Positions 16,097-25,267 of a stretch of DNA of 64,000 nt are shown here, in pieces. How positions within the stretch are numbered: the first letter of the stretch is position 1; the number at the start of each line of letters is the position of its first letter. The notes below the pieces were generated by a model. That model saw only the letters and a list, made by a program, of their open reading frames with translations, was not told the origin of the DNA and searched no databases. Source of the stretch: TMED8 sp038125725 (lineage in GTDB: Bacteria; Pseudomonadota; Alphaproteobacteria; Rhodospirillales; Casp-alpha2); NCBI GenBank assembly GCA_038125725.1, contig JAYPEK010000002.1:62001-126000 (forward strand), given 5' to 3'. The translations under genes and the position numbers were made by a program.

Positions 16097-16897
16097 ATGA
16101 GCCTGCGCGAGCGGATCGGCGGCGCCGTGATGGCGCCCCGGGTGCAGAACCTGATTACCGGCCTGATCGTCCTCAACGCGGTGACGCTCGGGCTCGAAAC
16201 GGTGCCGTCGGTGGTGGCCGAATGGGGCGGCATCCTGCGCGTGCTCGACAAGGTCGTGCTGGCGGTGTTCGTCCTTGAGATCGGCGCCAAGCTGGTCCAC
16301 CGGGGCTGGCGCTTCTTCACCGACGGCTGGAACGTCTTCGATTTCCTGGTGGTCGGCATCGCGCTGCTGCCGGCGGCAGGGCCGTTGAGCGTCCTGCGCG
16401 CGCTCCGGATCTTGCGGACGCTGCGGCTCTTGTCGGTGGTGCCGCAGATGCGGGTCGTCATCCAGGCGCTGTTCAGCGCGCTGCCGGCAATGGCGTCGAT
16501 CGTGGCGCTGATCACGCTGATCTTCTACGTCGGCGCGGTGCTGTCGACCAACCTGTTCGGCGCCGACTTCCAGGCCTGGTTCGGCCATATCGGGCGCTCC
16601 ATGTACACCCTGTTCCAGATCATGACCCTGGAGAGCTGGTCGATGGGGATCGTGCGCCCGGTGATGGAGGTGCATCCCTACGCCTGGCTGTTCTTCGTGC
16701 CGTTCATCCTGGTCACCTCGTTCGCGGTGATCAACCTGTTCATCGGCGTCATCGTCGATTCCATGCAGGCCCAGCACCGCGACACGGTGGAGGAGATCCA
16801 CCACGACGCGGTGATCATCGAGAGCAAGCTCGATCTGCTGGAGCGCGAACTGAGCGAACTGCGCCAGATGCTGCGCAATAAAGAGGGCGAACCATGA
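16097..16897 (+). CDS. bacterial voltage-gated sodium channel (BacNav, NaChBac/NavAb-like)
   Basis: A 266-aa six-helix ion channel subunit, the normal BacNav length. S4 (about residues 99-116) carries Arg every third position, LRALRILRTLRLL, forming the voltage sensor. The selectivity filter is T177-LESWSM, identical in pattern to the NavAb filter, indicating Na+ selectivity. The pore is followed by S6 (FVPFILVTSFAVINLFIGVIV) and a C-terminal coiled coil (ESKLDLLERELSELRQML) that holds the tetramer together. It lies in the inner membrane. Its stop overlaps the start of a bacteriohemerythrin gene by four bases, so translation of the two is coupled. Confidence 0.93.
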   Translation: MSLRERIGGAVMAPRVQNLITGLIVLNAVTLGLETVPSVVAEWGGILRVLDKVVLAVFVLEIGAKLVHRGWRFFTDGWNVFDFLVVGIALLPAAGPLSVLRALRILRTLRLLSVVPQMRVVIQALFSALPAMASIVALITLIFYVGAVLSTNLFGADFQAWFGHIGRSMYTLFQIMTLESWSMGIVRPVMEVHPYAWLFFVPFILVTSFAVINLFIGVIVDSMQAQHRDTVEEIHHDAVIIESKLDLLERELSELRQMLRNKEGEP

Positions 16898-17295
16898 GCG
16901 ATCTCCTGGTCTGGTCCAGCGAATACGCCACCGGCGTCGAGATGATCGACGGCGACCACCAGACGCTGTTCATGATGGTCAACGCGCTGCACGCGGCGAT
17001 CGAAAACGGCGACGCGGCGCCGCAACTGCCGGAACTGTTCCGCCGCTTGTCCGACTACGTCGACGGCCATTTCGCCCGCGAGGAACGGCTGATGCAGGCC
17101 GCCGACTATCCCGGCCTCGCCGAGCACCAGGCCGGCCACCGGGACCTGACGGCGACGCTCGGCCGCATGCTGGCCGAGTTCGAAGCCGACCCGGCAAATT
17201 TCCCCGTCGCCGACCTGATGGACTTCCTCGGCAATTGGCTTAGCGCCCATGTGCTGAAAAGCGACATGGACTACGTGCCTTACGTGAAAGGTTAA
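16894..17295 (+). CDS. bacteriohemerythrin
   Basis: A 133-aa hemerythrin-fold protein with the full set of di-iron ligands: GDHQTLF, HFAREER, AEHQAGHRDL and the C-terminal HVLKSDMDYVPYV (H-x4-D). Such proteins bind O2 reversibly and can act as sensors, carriers or scavengers. The start ATG overlaps the sodium-channel stop (ATGA), an unusual partner. There are no extra domains, so any sensing must act through another protein, possibly the channel. It is convergent with the TlpA gene 22 bp away. Confidence 0.92.
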   Translation: MSDLLVWSSEYATGVEMIDGDHQTLFMMVNALHAAIENGDAAPQLPELFRRLSDYVDGHFAREERLMQAADYPGLAEHQAGHRDLTATLGRMLAEFEADPANFPVADLMDFLGNWLSAHVLKSDMDYVPYVKG

Positions 17296-17317
17296 TCGCC
17301 TTTCTGCGCCTTCGGGA

Positions 17318-17935
17318 TTACGACCCCTTCGGCGCCAGGCAGCGTTTCAGGAAACCGACCACTTGCGGCGTGTCCCATTCGGCGGCGCCGGTGACGCGGC
17401 CTTTGATATGGCCGTCGGCGCCGATCAGGATGGTGGTCGGCAGGCCCCTGACGGCGAACTTGCGCATCAGGGCGCCTTTCGGGTCCGCCAGCACGTCGAG
17501 ATCGTCGAGCTCGTTGACGTCCATGAACTTCTTCGCCAGCGGGATGCCCTTGCGGTCCTCGGAGATCGTCAGCACCTGCACGCCCGAGCCCTTGAGCAGC
17601 GCGTTCAGGCGGTTGAGCTGCGGCATTTCCTTGACGCAGGGCGCGCACCAGGTGGCCCAGAAATTCACCGCCAAGCCGGTTCCCTTGTAGTCGGCGAGGC
17701 TCTTGGTCATTGTCTTGCCCTGGCCGTCCAGGGCGTCGAAGGGGGTGTCGGGCGCCGCCGCATCGCCGTCGGCGGCCTCGAAGGCGCGGAACAGGCCGGG
17801 TTCCGGCGCGCAGGCGCCGGCGGCCTCGGTCGGCTTGATCAATTGCCCCGCCAGCACCCACCCAAGCGCCGCCACGGCCACGGGGAGCGCCAGGAAAGTG
17901 ACGATTTTTCCTGTACTTAGAAGCCGTTCGGACAT
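17318..17935 (-). CDS. TlpA-like membrane-anchored thiol-disulfide oxidoreductase
   Basis: A 205-aa protein from the ATG at 17935; longer frames run through argH on the opposite strand and are rejected. An N-terminal hydrophobic segment (residues 11-30) anchors it to the inner membrane with the thioredoxin domain in the periplasm. NFWATWCAPCVKEMPQLNRL has the C97-x2-C100 active site, and VRGLPTTILIGADG gives the cis-Pro loop. It probably reduces periplasmic cysteines, for example during cytochrome maturation. It is divergent from argH, the common alphaproteobacterial arrangement. Confidence 0.9.
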   Translation of the reverse strand: MSERLLSTGKIVTFLALPVAVAALGWVLAGQLIKPTEAAGACAPEPGLFRAFEAADGDAAAPDTPFDALDGQGKTMTKSLADYKGTGLAVNFWATWCAPCVKEMPQLNRLNALLKGSGVQVLTISEDRKGIPLAKKFMDVNELDDLDVLADPKGALMRKFAVRGLPTTILIGADGHIKGRVTGAAEWDTPQVVGFLKRCLAPKGS

Positions 17936-18001
17936 ATAGGATGGGCCTCCTTCACGTGTCCCCGCCGCGTTGCCGGCAGGGCCCGACAGGCGAGCGGAAC
18001 G

Positions 18002-19420
18002 ATGAGCGAAGATAAAACGAAAAGCCAAGGCGGTGCCAGCACCATGTGGGGCGGCCGGTTCTCCGGCGGTCCCGACCAGGTGATGGAGGCCATCAACGCC
18101 TCGATCGATTTCGACAAGCGGCTCTACGCGCAGGACATTGCCGCCTCGCAGGCGCATGCGCGCATGCTGGCCGCACAAGACATCATCGAGAGCGCCGACG
18201 CCGACGCCATTTGCGCCGGGCTGGACGCGGTAAAGGCCGAGATCGAGGCGGGCGACTTCGCGTTTTCGCGCGCGCTCGAGGACATTCACATGAACGTCGA
18301 GGCACGCCTGGCGGAACTGATCGGCGCGCCGGCCGGGCGGCTGCACACCGGGCGGTCCCGGAACGACCAGGTGGCGACCGACTTCAAGCTCTGGGTGCGC
18401 GACGCGCTGGACGAGCTCGACGGCGACATGCGCGAGCTGCAAACGGCGCTGATCGAAACCGCCGAGGCGCATGCCGACGCCATCATGCCGGGCTTCACCC
18501 ACATGCAATCAGCGCAACCCGTGACGCTCGGCCACCATCTGCTGGCCTATACGGAAATGATCGGCCGCGACCGGGGCCGGGCGCGCGATTGCCGGACGCG
18601 CATGAACGAATGCCCGCTGGGTTCGGCGGCGCTGGCCGGCACGTCGTTTCCGCTCGACCGGGAAATGACCGCCCGGGCGCTCGGCTTCGACCGGCCGACG
18701 GCGAATTCCATGGACGCCGTCGCCGACCGCGACTTCGCGCTGGAATTCCTGTCCTTCGCCGCGATCCTCGCGACGCACCTGTCGCGTCTGGCGGAGGAAT
18801 ACGTCATCTGGTGCTCGCAGCAGTTCGCCTACGTGACGCTGGGGGATGCCTTTTCCACCGGGTCGTCGATCATGCCGCAGAAGCGCAATCCGGACGCGGC
18901 GGAACTGGTGCGCGCCAAGGCGGGCCGGGTGATCGGTGCCTTGAGCGGCCTCCTGATCGTCATGAAAGGCCTGCCGATGACCTACGGCAAGGACATGCAG
19001 GAAGACAAGGAACCGGTGTTCGAGGTGTTCGATACCCTGAAGCTGTCGCTCGCCGCCATGGCCGGGATGCTGCGCGATTCCACCTTCAACCGCGAGCGCA
19101 TGGCGGCTGACGCCGGGCGCGGCTTCGCCACCGCCACCGATTTGGCCGATTGGCTGGTCCGGGTGCTGGGCATGCCGTTCCGCCAGGCGCACCACGTCAC
19201 CGGCGCGCTGGTCAAGATGGCGGAAGACAAGAACTGCGATCTCTCCGAGCTGCCGCTCGCCGACATGCAGCAGGTGGAGGGCGGCATCACCGACGATGTC
19301 TTCTCCGTGCTCGGCGTCGAGAGCGCGCTCGCCGGACGCACGTCGTTCGGCGGCGCCGCGCCGGCCAATGTGCGCGCCCAGGCCGAGGCGGCGCGCAAAA
19401 GGTTCCTTGCGGACCGCTGA
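18002..19420 (+). CDS. argH: argininosuccinate lyase
   Basis: A 472-aa enzyme, normal length. MWGGRFSGGPDQVMEAINAS is the ArgH N-terminus, HTGRSRNDQVATDFKLW holds conserved active-site residues, and GSSIMPQKRNPD (about 287-298) is the fumarase/aspartase-family signature with the catalytic Ser. It cleaves argininosuccinate to arginine and fumarate in the cytoplasm, the last step of arginine synthesis. It leads an argH-lipoprotein-lysA-TIGR02302 run that is conserved in many alphaproteobacteria. Confidence 0.97.
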   Translation: MSEDKTKSQGGASTMWGGRFSGGPDQVMEAINASIDFDKRLYAQDIAASQAHARMLAAQDIIESADADAICAGLDAVKAEIEAGDFAFSRALEDIHMNVEARLAELIGAPAGRLHTGRSRNDQVATDFKLWVRDALDELDGDMRELQTALIETAEAHADAIMPGFTHMQSAQPVTLGHHLLAYTEMIGRDRGRARDCRTRMNECPLGSAALAGTSFPLDREMTARALGFDRPTANSMDAVADRDFALEFLSFAAILATHLSRLAEEYVIWCSQQFAYVTLGDAFSTGSSIMPQKRNPDAAELVRAKAGRVIGALSGLLIVMKGLPMTYGKDMQEDKEPVFEVFDTLKLSLAAMAGMLRDSTFNRERMAADAGRGFATATDLADWLVRVLGMPFRQAHHVTGALVKMAEDKNCDLSELPLADMQQVEGGITDDVFSVLGVESALAGRTSFGGAAPANVRAQAEAARKRFLADR

Positions 19421-19438
19421 CGGGGTAAGCTCTCGACC

Positions 19439-19759
19439 ATGCTTAAGTTCAGACAACATGCCGGCAGGTTGGCGCTGGCGGCGCTGGTGGCCGCCGGGCT
19501 GGGCGGGCTCGTGTCCGGCTGCGGGGTGAAGTCGTCGCCGGACTATCCCGAAGGCGCCACCCATCCGCGCAAATATCCAGAGCCGCTGCCGGAACTCCAG
19601 GTGGCACCGGACGCGGAGCGGCGAAAACCGGCGGCAACCTACGGCGCGGCGGGAAGCCAGACACCCGCGCCCGCACCGGCGCCGAGCGGGATTTACCAGT
19701 ATCCCAATCCTTCCGGCTACCAGGTGCCGCCGACCCAGCCGCTGCTGCTCGACCGCTGA
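19439..19759 (+). CDS. small LptM-like lipoprotein
   Basis: A 106-aa protein. A signal peptide of about 27 residues ends in the lipobox LVSGC, so the Cys is lipidated. Next comes GVKSSPDYPEGATHPRKYP, resembling the short conserved region of LptM (YifL), which in Enterobacteria aids LptDE assembly. The rest is a disordered Pro/Ala tail. It sits 18 bp after argH and 58 bp before lysA, the standard place for this gene. Functional equivalence to LptM is inferred only. Confidence 0.75.
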   Translation: MLKFRQHAGRLALAALVAAGLGGLVSGCGVKSSPDYPEGATHPRKYPEPLPELQVAPDAERRKPAATYGAAGSQTPAPAPAPSGIYQYPNPSGYQVPPTQPLLLDR

Positions 19760-19817
19760 GCCGTCGGCGCCGGACGCACGGCACCACCTGACTCTCTTTA
19801 TTTCTAGGACGAAGACG

Positions 19818-21098
19818 ATGGACCATTTTCAATACCGGAACGGCCAACTGCATGCCGAGGACGTGCCGCTGGCCGATCTCGCCGCCCAAGTGGGGACGCC
19901 CTTCTACTGCTATTCGACCGCCACGCTGGAGCGCCACTACAAGGTGTTCGCCGACGCGCTCGAAGGCCTCAATGCCGGCATCTGCTACGCGGTCAAGGCG
20001 AACTCCAACATCGCCGTGCTGGCGACGCTGGCCCGGCTCGGTGCCGGCGCCGACGTGGTTTCCGGCGGCGAAATGATCCGCGCGCTCGAGGCCGGCATTC
20101 CGGCTGAGCGGATCGTCTTTTCCGGCGTCGGCAAGACGCGCGATGAGCTGACCCAGGCGCTTGCCGCCGGCGTCACCCGCATCAACGTCGAATCCGCGCC
20201 CGAGCTCGATATCCTGAGCGCCACCGCCGAGGCGACGGGCGTCACCGCCGAGGTGTCGATCCGCGTCAATCCGGACGTCGACGCCAAGACGCACGAGAAG
20301 ATCTCCACCGGCCGCCAGGAGGACAAGTTCGGCATCGACCTAGCGCTGGCGCTGGATGCTTACGCCCGCGCGCGCGAGCTGCCGGGCCTCGACGTTTCCG
20401 GCGTCGCCATGCATATCGGCTCGCAGCTCACCAGCCTGGAGCCCTACCGCGAGGCCTATGCGCGCATGGCCGAATTCGTGCGTCTGCTGCGCGCAGAGGG
20501 TTTCGACATCCGCCACCTGGATCTCGGCGGCGGCCTCGGCATCACCTACAGCTCGGAATCCGCGCCATCGCCGGAAGCCTACGCCACCATGGCGGCGGAG
20601 GCGGTCGGCAACCTGGGCTGCCGGCTGACCTTCGAGCCCGGCCGCATGATCGCCGGCAACGCCGGCATCCTGGTAACCCGGGTGATCTTCATCAAAACCG
20701 GCACGGCCAAGCGTTTCTGCATCGTTGACGGCGCCATGAACGACCTGATCCGCCCGACGCTCTACAACGCGCATCACGAAATTGTGCCGGTGACGGAAGT
20801 CGAAACTGGTGTAGACTTGTTGGAGATGGACGTCGTCGGCCCCATATGTGAGTCGGGCGACTACATCGCCAAGGGTCGCAAGTTGCCGCCGTTGCAATCG
20901 GGCGACCTGTTGGCGGTGCGCACGGCTGGCGCCTATGGCGCGGTGATGTCGTCGACCTACAACACCCGGCCGCTGGCGCCTGAGGTGCTGGTGGACGGGA
21001 GCGACCATGCGGTGATCCGCAGGAGGTTCACGGTGCAGGACATGCTCTCTTTGGAAAGTTTGCCGCCCTGGCTGCAGGGCGGGGTTGGTGATAGTTGA
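19818..21098 (+). CDS. lysA: diaminopimelate decarboxylase
   Basis: A 426-aa PLP enzyme. YAVKANSN carries the PLP-binding Lys60, HIGSQLTSLEPYREAY and LDLGGGLGITYSSE are typical, and GPICESGDYIAKGRKLP contains the active-site Cys that acts across the dimer. It converts meso-diaminopimelate to lysine. The start ATG follows AGGACG. Its stop overlaps the TTG start of the TIGR02302 gene. Confidence 0.96.
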   Translation: MDHFQYRNGQLHAEDVPLADLAAQVGTPFYCYSTATLERHYKVFADALEGLNAGICYAVKANSNIAVLATLARLGAGADVVSGGEMIRALEAGIPAERIVFSGVGKTRDELTQALAAGVTRINVESAPELDILSATAEATGVTAEVSIRVNPDVDAKTHEKISTGRQEDKFGIDLALALDAYARARELPGLDVSGVAMHIGSQLTSLEPYREAYARMAEFVRLLRAEGFDIRHLDLGGGLGITYSSESAPSPEAYATMAAEAVGNLGCRLTFEPGRMIAGNAGILVTRVIFIKTGTAKRFCIVDGAMNDLIRPTLYNAHHEIVPVTEVETGVDLLEMDVVGPICESGDYIAKGRKLPPLQSGDLLAVRTAGAYGAVMSSTYNTRPLAPEVLVDGSDHAVIRRRFTVQDMLSLESLPPWLQGGVGDS

Positions 21099-23749
21099 CC
21101 GCGCCCAAATCGGAACCAGCGTCGGAACCCGAGCCGGGTCTCGATCCTGAAATCGGCTCCCGTGCCCGCGCGCGGCTCGGGTTGCTGACCGGCCTCGCCG
21201 GCCTGGCGCTTTTCTGGGAACGACTGTGGCCGCGCCTGGTGCCGTTGATCGGCGCCATTGGCCTGTTCGTCACCGTCGCCCTGCTCGATCTGCTGCCGAT
21301 GCTGCCTTTCTGGCTACACGTTTGTGCGCTCGCGGTGTTCGCGGGCGCGCTCGCCTGGGCGATCAAGTTCCTGTGGCAGGGACGTTACGGCGCCACCCGC
21401 GACCAGGCCCGCCATCGGATTGAACGCGACAGCGAGGTCGGGCACCGGCCCCTGACCGCGCTTGCCGACCGCCCGGTTTCCGATATCGACGATCCGGCCA
21501 AGCGTGCGCTCTGGACCGCGCACCTGGAACGCATGCGCCGTCTGCTGGCGCGGCTTCGGGTGCGGTTGCCGTCGCCCGGCATGGCGAGGCTCGATCCGCT
21601 GGGGCTGCGCGCCGTGGTGCCGCTATTGCTTTTGATCGCCATAGCGGCCGGCGGCAACGAGGCCGGCGCCCGGCTGGAACGCGCCCTGGTCCCCACCGTC
21701 GGCGGCCTTGCCGGCGATAACCTGACGCTCGATATCTGGATCACGCCGCCCACCTATACCCGGGTGCCGCCGATCCTGCTGCAGCGTCAGGCTGGCCCCA
21801 AATCGCTGGCGGAAGCGCAGGCGGCAAAGGATAAGGCGGAAGCCACCGATGCCGCCAAGGCGGCGCCGCAAGAAGTCGCCATTCCCGTCGGCAGCACGGT
21901 GCTGGCGCAACTCGGCCGCGCCGACGGCGCCGCCCGCATGTTGATCGGCGAACGCCCGGTCGGCTTCGACGCCGTCGACGGCGAACAGGCGACCGCCGGC
22001 CGTCGGGTGGAAGCCGAGATCAGCGACGACGACCTCGCCGCCAAGAGCCTCGATATCCGCCTGGATGACGATCTCGTCGCCGGCTGGCCGATCCGCGTGG
22101 TGCCCGACACCGCGCCGGAAGTGGTCTTCACGTCCGCGCCGAAGAACCGCGGCAAGGGCCTGTTGGCGCTCGAATACAACGCCACCGACGATTATGCGGT
22201 CGCTGGTCTGCGGCTTTTGGTTCGCCATCAGGAGGGCTGGCCCGTGCCCGGCACCGACGAGGTCGAGGCCGAACAGCCACTGCCGGTGCCCAACCCCGGC
22301 GTCGCCGCCGGCAAGGGCCGCGCGACGCGCGATTTCTCGGCCCATCCCTGGGCCGGCGAGATCGTCGAGGTAAAGCTGGTCGCGGTCGATGCCGCCGGCC
22401 AGGAGGGCGAGACCGAGAGCGTCACCCTGGCGCTGCCGGAACGTCAGTTCAATCACCCGGTGGCGCGCAAGATCATCGCGGTGCGCAAGATGCTCAACCG
22501 CCCCGGCGAGGCCGCGCTGCCGCCCGCCATTTCCGAATTGCAGGCGATCGCCGAACGGCCGCACCATTTCTTCAACGACACCGTGACCTTCCTGGCGCTG
22601 GCGGTGGCCGGCTCGCGCCTCAGCCACGACACCCGCCCCACCATGCGCCCGGACGTGCAGCGGCTTCTGTGGGAGGCGGCGCTGCGGCTCGAGGACGGTG
22701 AATTCGCCATCGCCGAACAGGACCTGCGCGACATCCAGGACCGGCTCAAGGAAGCGCTCCGCAACGGCGCCGACGATCAGGAGATCGAGCGCCTGATGGA
22801 TCAGTTGCAGAAGGCCATGGACAAGTACATGCAGGCGCTGGCCGAACACCTGCGCAAGAACGGCATGACCGCCGAGCAGATGGACCCCATGACCTCGCAG
22901 ATGATGGAGAGCACGGACCTGCAGAAGATGCTCGACCAGGCTCGCCAACTGAGCCAGTCGGGCGCGCGTGAGGCGGCCAAGCGCATGCTCGAGCGGCTCA
23001 ACCAGATGCTCGACCAACTGCGCAACGGCGCCAAGCTGGCGCGCCCGCAGCAGGGCCAGAACCAGGGCCGTCAGGCACTGAACAAGCTGCGCGAGCTGAC
23101 CCGCCGCCAGCAGCAGTTGCTTGACCAGACTTTCCGCCAGCAGCAGTTGGGCCGGTTGGGGCCGGAAGGCTCGCCCCGTCCCGGCCGCGAAGGCCAGCAG
23201 CAACAGGGCCAGCAGGGCCAACAAGGCCAACAAGGCCAGCAGCAGAACGGCACCCAGCAATTGGCGCCGGGGCAGGGGCAACTGCGCCGCGACCTGGGCC
23301 GGCTGATGCTGCAGATGGACGATATGCTGGGCGCCATTCCGCCCTCCATGGGCCGCGCCGAGCGCGCCATGAAGGGCGCGGCGGAGGCGCTCAGGCAGGG
23401 TGACGCGGCGCGTGCCGCGCGCGACCAGGCGGAAGCCTTGAGCCAGTTGCGCCAGGCCACCGAGCAGATGGCCGAACAGATGGCGCGTCAGCAACAGGGG
23501 CCGGGGATGGGCGTCGGCCTGGGCCGGCCCAGAAACGGCACCATGCAGCAGCGCGGCCGCGACCCGTTCGGCCGGCGCACCGGCGAGGGCTCCAACGGCG
23601 AGGTCGACAGCGAGGACATCAAGGTCCCCTCGCAGCGCGAGTTGTTGCGGGCGCGCGAGATCATGCAGGAGCTGCGCCGCCGCTCGGGCGAGCAATTCCG
23701 CCCGCGCCAGGAACGCGACTACATCGACCGGCTGATCAAGCGGTTCTGA
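21095..23749 (+). CDS. TIGR02302 family membrane protein (DUF4175)
   Basis: An 884-aa protein starting at a TTG that overlaps the lysA stop (TTGA). Two hydrophobic segments near the N-terminus (residues about 40-90) and another near 170 anchor it; the large remainder is periplasmic. The middle contains an NTTDDYAV-type strand region and then helices. The region around residues 680-730 is Gln/Gly-rich (GQQGQQGQQGQQ), and the C-terminus ends RPRQERDYIDRLIKRF, a family hallmark. TIGR02302 proteins are conserved in alphaproteobacteria after lysA and have no known function. An envelope role is inferred. Confidence 0.88.
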   Translation: MTAPKSEPASEPEPGLDPEIGSRARARLGLLTGLAGLALFWERLWPRLVPLIGAIGLFVTVALLDLLPMLPFWLHVCALAVFAGALAWAIKFLWQGRYGATRDQARHRIERDSEVGHRPLTALADRPVSDIDDPAKRALWTAHLERMRRLLARLRVRLPSPGMARLDPLGLRAVVPLLLLIAIAAGGNEAGARLERALVPTVGGLAGDNLTLDIWITPPTYTRVPPILLQRQAGPKSLAEAQAAKDKAEATDAAKAAPQEVAIPVGSTVLAQLGRADGAARMLIGERPVGFDAVDGEQATAGRRVEAEISDDDLAAKSLDIRLDDDLVAGWPIRVVPDTAPEVVFTSAPKNRGKGLLALEYNATDDYAVAGLRLLVRHQEGWPVPGTDEVEAEQPLPVPNPGVAAGKGRATRDFSAHPWAGEIVEVKLVAVDAAGQEGETESVTLALPERQFNHPVARKIIAVRKMLNRPGEAALPPAISELQAIAERPHHFFNDTVTFLALAVAGSRLSHDTRPTMRPDVQRLLWEAALRLEDGEFAIAEQDLRDIQDRLKEALRNGADDQEIERLMDQLQKAMDKYMQALAEHLRKNGMTAEQMDPMTSQMMESTDLQKMLDQARQLSQSGAREAAKRMLERLNQMLDQLRNGAKLARPQQGQNQGRQALNKLRELTRRQQQLLDQTFRQQQLGRLGPEGSPRPGREGQQQQGQQGQQGQQGQQQNGTQQLAPGQGQLRRDLGRLMLQMDDMLGAIPPSMGRAERAMKGAAEALRQGDAARAARDQAEALSQLRQATEQMAEQMARQQQGPGMGVGLGRPRNGTMQQRGRDPFGRRTGEGSNGEVDSEDIKVPSQRELLRAREIMQELRRRSGEQFRPRQERDYIDRLIKRF

Positions 23750-23772
23750 GGGGCGTCCTCATTCCATCAACA

Positions 23773-23860
23773 TCGATGGGCCCCCGCCTTCGCGGGGGCG
23801 GCGATGGATTTGTGACGCAGGCACCACGCCCGTCGTCCCCGCGCAGGCGGGGACCCATGG
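23773..23860. repeat. pair of inverted REP-like palindromes between convergent genes
   Basis: First palindrome: GCCCCCGC (23780-23787), loop CTTC, GCGGGGGC. Second: GTCCCCGC (23835-23842), loop GCAG, GCGGGGAC, followed by CCATGG. They face opposite ways and belong to the same family as the repeats around the GIY-YIG gene. They fill the 147-bp gap between two convergent genes and could help end both transcripts. Confidence 0.75.
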
Positions 23861-23896
23861 GCGGTTCAAGATAATCCGTGGATAGGTTAGCGGCGC

Positions 23897-25051
23897 CTAG
23901 TGCTTGGCGGCGCCGGCGTTTTCCGCGGCTTCGGCGAACACCACTTCGATGCGGCGCGCCAGCGGCGAGGGCTCGATCAGGGTGACCTTGAACTTCATCC
24001 GCTGGCCGGCCTCAAGCTCGCTCTTCAGCGGCGGCGCCATGGCCGACTGAACCTCGTGGTTCTCGCCGTCGTGCAGCGTCACCTTGATCATCGGGACCGG
24101 GCGGGTGACGTCGGTGACGTTGGTGATGACGCCGGTGACGATCAGCGCTTCCTTGCCGCCCGAGGTTCCGCGCGCGGGCTTGGCCTCGCCGATCTTGAGC
24201 CCGGCGCCGATCTTCTCGCCCAAGCCCACGGCCTCGTAGATGCCCTTGGTGAAGGGCAGCATGTCCATCACCATGCCGCGCGCGAAGACCAGGGTCAGCA
24301 GCAGCGCCACCAGGACGCCGATCACCGAGAACAGGATGATCTTCAGGAGCGAACGCGGCTTCGGCTCGTCGTCGGCCTCGTCGGGGGTGAAAACGTGCGG
24401 GATCGGGTCCGGCTCGGGCAGGTCCTCGGGGTCCAGTTCGGCGCCGAGATCGTCCTCGCCGTCCTGGTCTTCGGACGAAACCAGCGATTCCACCGGCTCC
24501 GGATCCTCGTCGTCGCCGAACATCGCATCCAGGTCTTCCTGCGACAACCCGGCGTCGTCGTCTTCAGCGGCGCCGGTGTCTTCGTCTTCATCGTCACCGC
24601 CGGACAACGCCGCCTCGAAATCCGGTTCCTCGAAGTCTTCTTCCGGTTCGGGTTCCGGCTCAGGTTCGGGTTCCGGCTCGGGTTCGGGTTCCGGTTCGGG
24701 CATCGGCGCCGGTTCGGGCATCGGCATCGGCTGCGCCGGCATGGCGGCGGCCGGCTCGGGCATCATCGGTTGCGGCTGCGGCTGGGCCATGCCCGGCGCC
24801 ATCATCATGGGTTGCTGTTGGGGCTGCTGGTAGGGTTGCGGCATTGGCTGCGCGTAGGCATGGGCCTGCGGATACATGGTCTGGGCCATCTGCTGCGCCG
24901 CCTTCGCCGGCATCGGCGGCGGCGGCGGCGAGACCGTCGGTTGCTGGTACCATGAGTGGCCGCAGTTGAAGCATCTGGTGCTGCGGCCGTTGCCCAAGAG
25001 CGCAGGCGAAATATTGTAGCGCGTCGTGCAGTTCGGGCAGGTGATGATCAT
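23897..25051 (-). CDS. zinc-ribbon (MJ0042) and DUF3426 membrane protein
   Basis: A 384-aa protein. The N-terminus MIITCPNCTTRYNISPALLG with CFNCGHSW forms a CxxC...CxxC zinc ribbon of the MJ0042 type. A Pro/Gln/Met-rich and then Pro-Glu repeat linker (PEPEPEPEPE, about residues 115-140) and a long acidic region follow. One membrane helix (IILFSVIGVLVALLLTLVFA, about 235-255) leads to a C-terminal DUF3426 domain (ALIVTGVITNVTDVTRPVP). This cytoplasmic zinc ribbon plus periplasmic domain layout is conserved in alphaproteobacteria; the role is unknown. It is divergent from ftsE. Confidence 0.9.
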   Translation of the reverse strand: MIITCPNCTTRYNISPALLGNGRSTRCFNCGHSWYQQPTVSPPPPPMPAKAAQQMAQTMYPQAHAYAQPMPQPYQQPQQQPMMMAPGMAQPQPQPMMPEPAAAMPAQPMPMPEPAPMPEPEPEPEPEPEPEPEPEPEEDFEEPDFEAALSGGDDEDEDTGAAEDDDAGLSQEDLDAMFGDDEDPEPVESLVSSEDQDGEDDLGAELDPEDLPEPDPIPHVFTPDEADDEPKPRSLLKIILFSVIGVLVALLLTLVFARGMVMDMLPFTKGIYEAVGLGEKIGAGLKIGEAKPARGTSGGKEALIVTGVITNVTDVTRPVPMIKVTLHDGENHEVQSAMAPPLKSELEAGQRMKFKVTLIEPSPLARRIEVVFAEAAENAGAAKH

Positions 25052-25267
25052 GAATGCCGGGCCAAGTTAAGGTTTTGTCATTTATAGGATTTGCATGATT
25101 CGAACGCAACCCGCACGGTCGCCGGCGGCGATTTCCGGATGTGCCGCCGGGCGCCATGGCCCCCTGGACGGATACCGGCGGAACGTGGCATGGTGCGGTA
25201 GCGAAACCGCCAGCGGCACGCGTCCGCGATGCCGGACAACGAGATGCGCGGAACCAGGAAAGACGAC

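Noticed and set aside
17936..18508. N-terminal extension of the TlpA frame
   Set aside because: The extra residues read antisense through argH and would place the signal anchor internally; the ATG at 17935 gives a normal TlpA protein.
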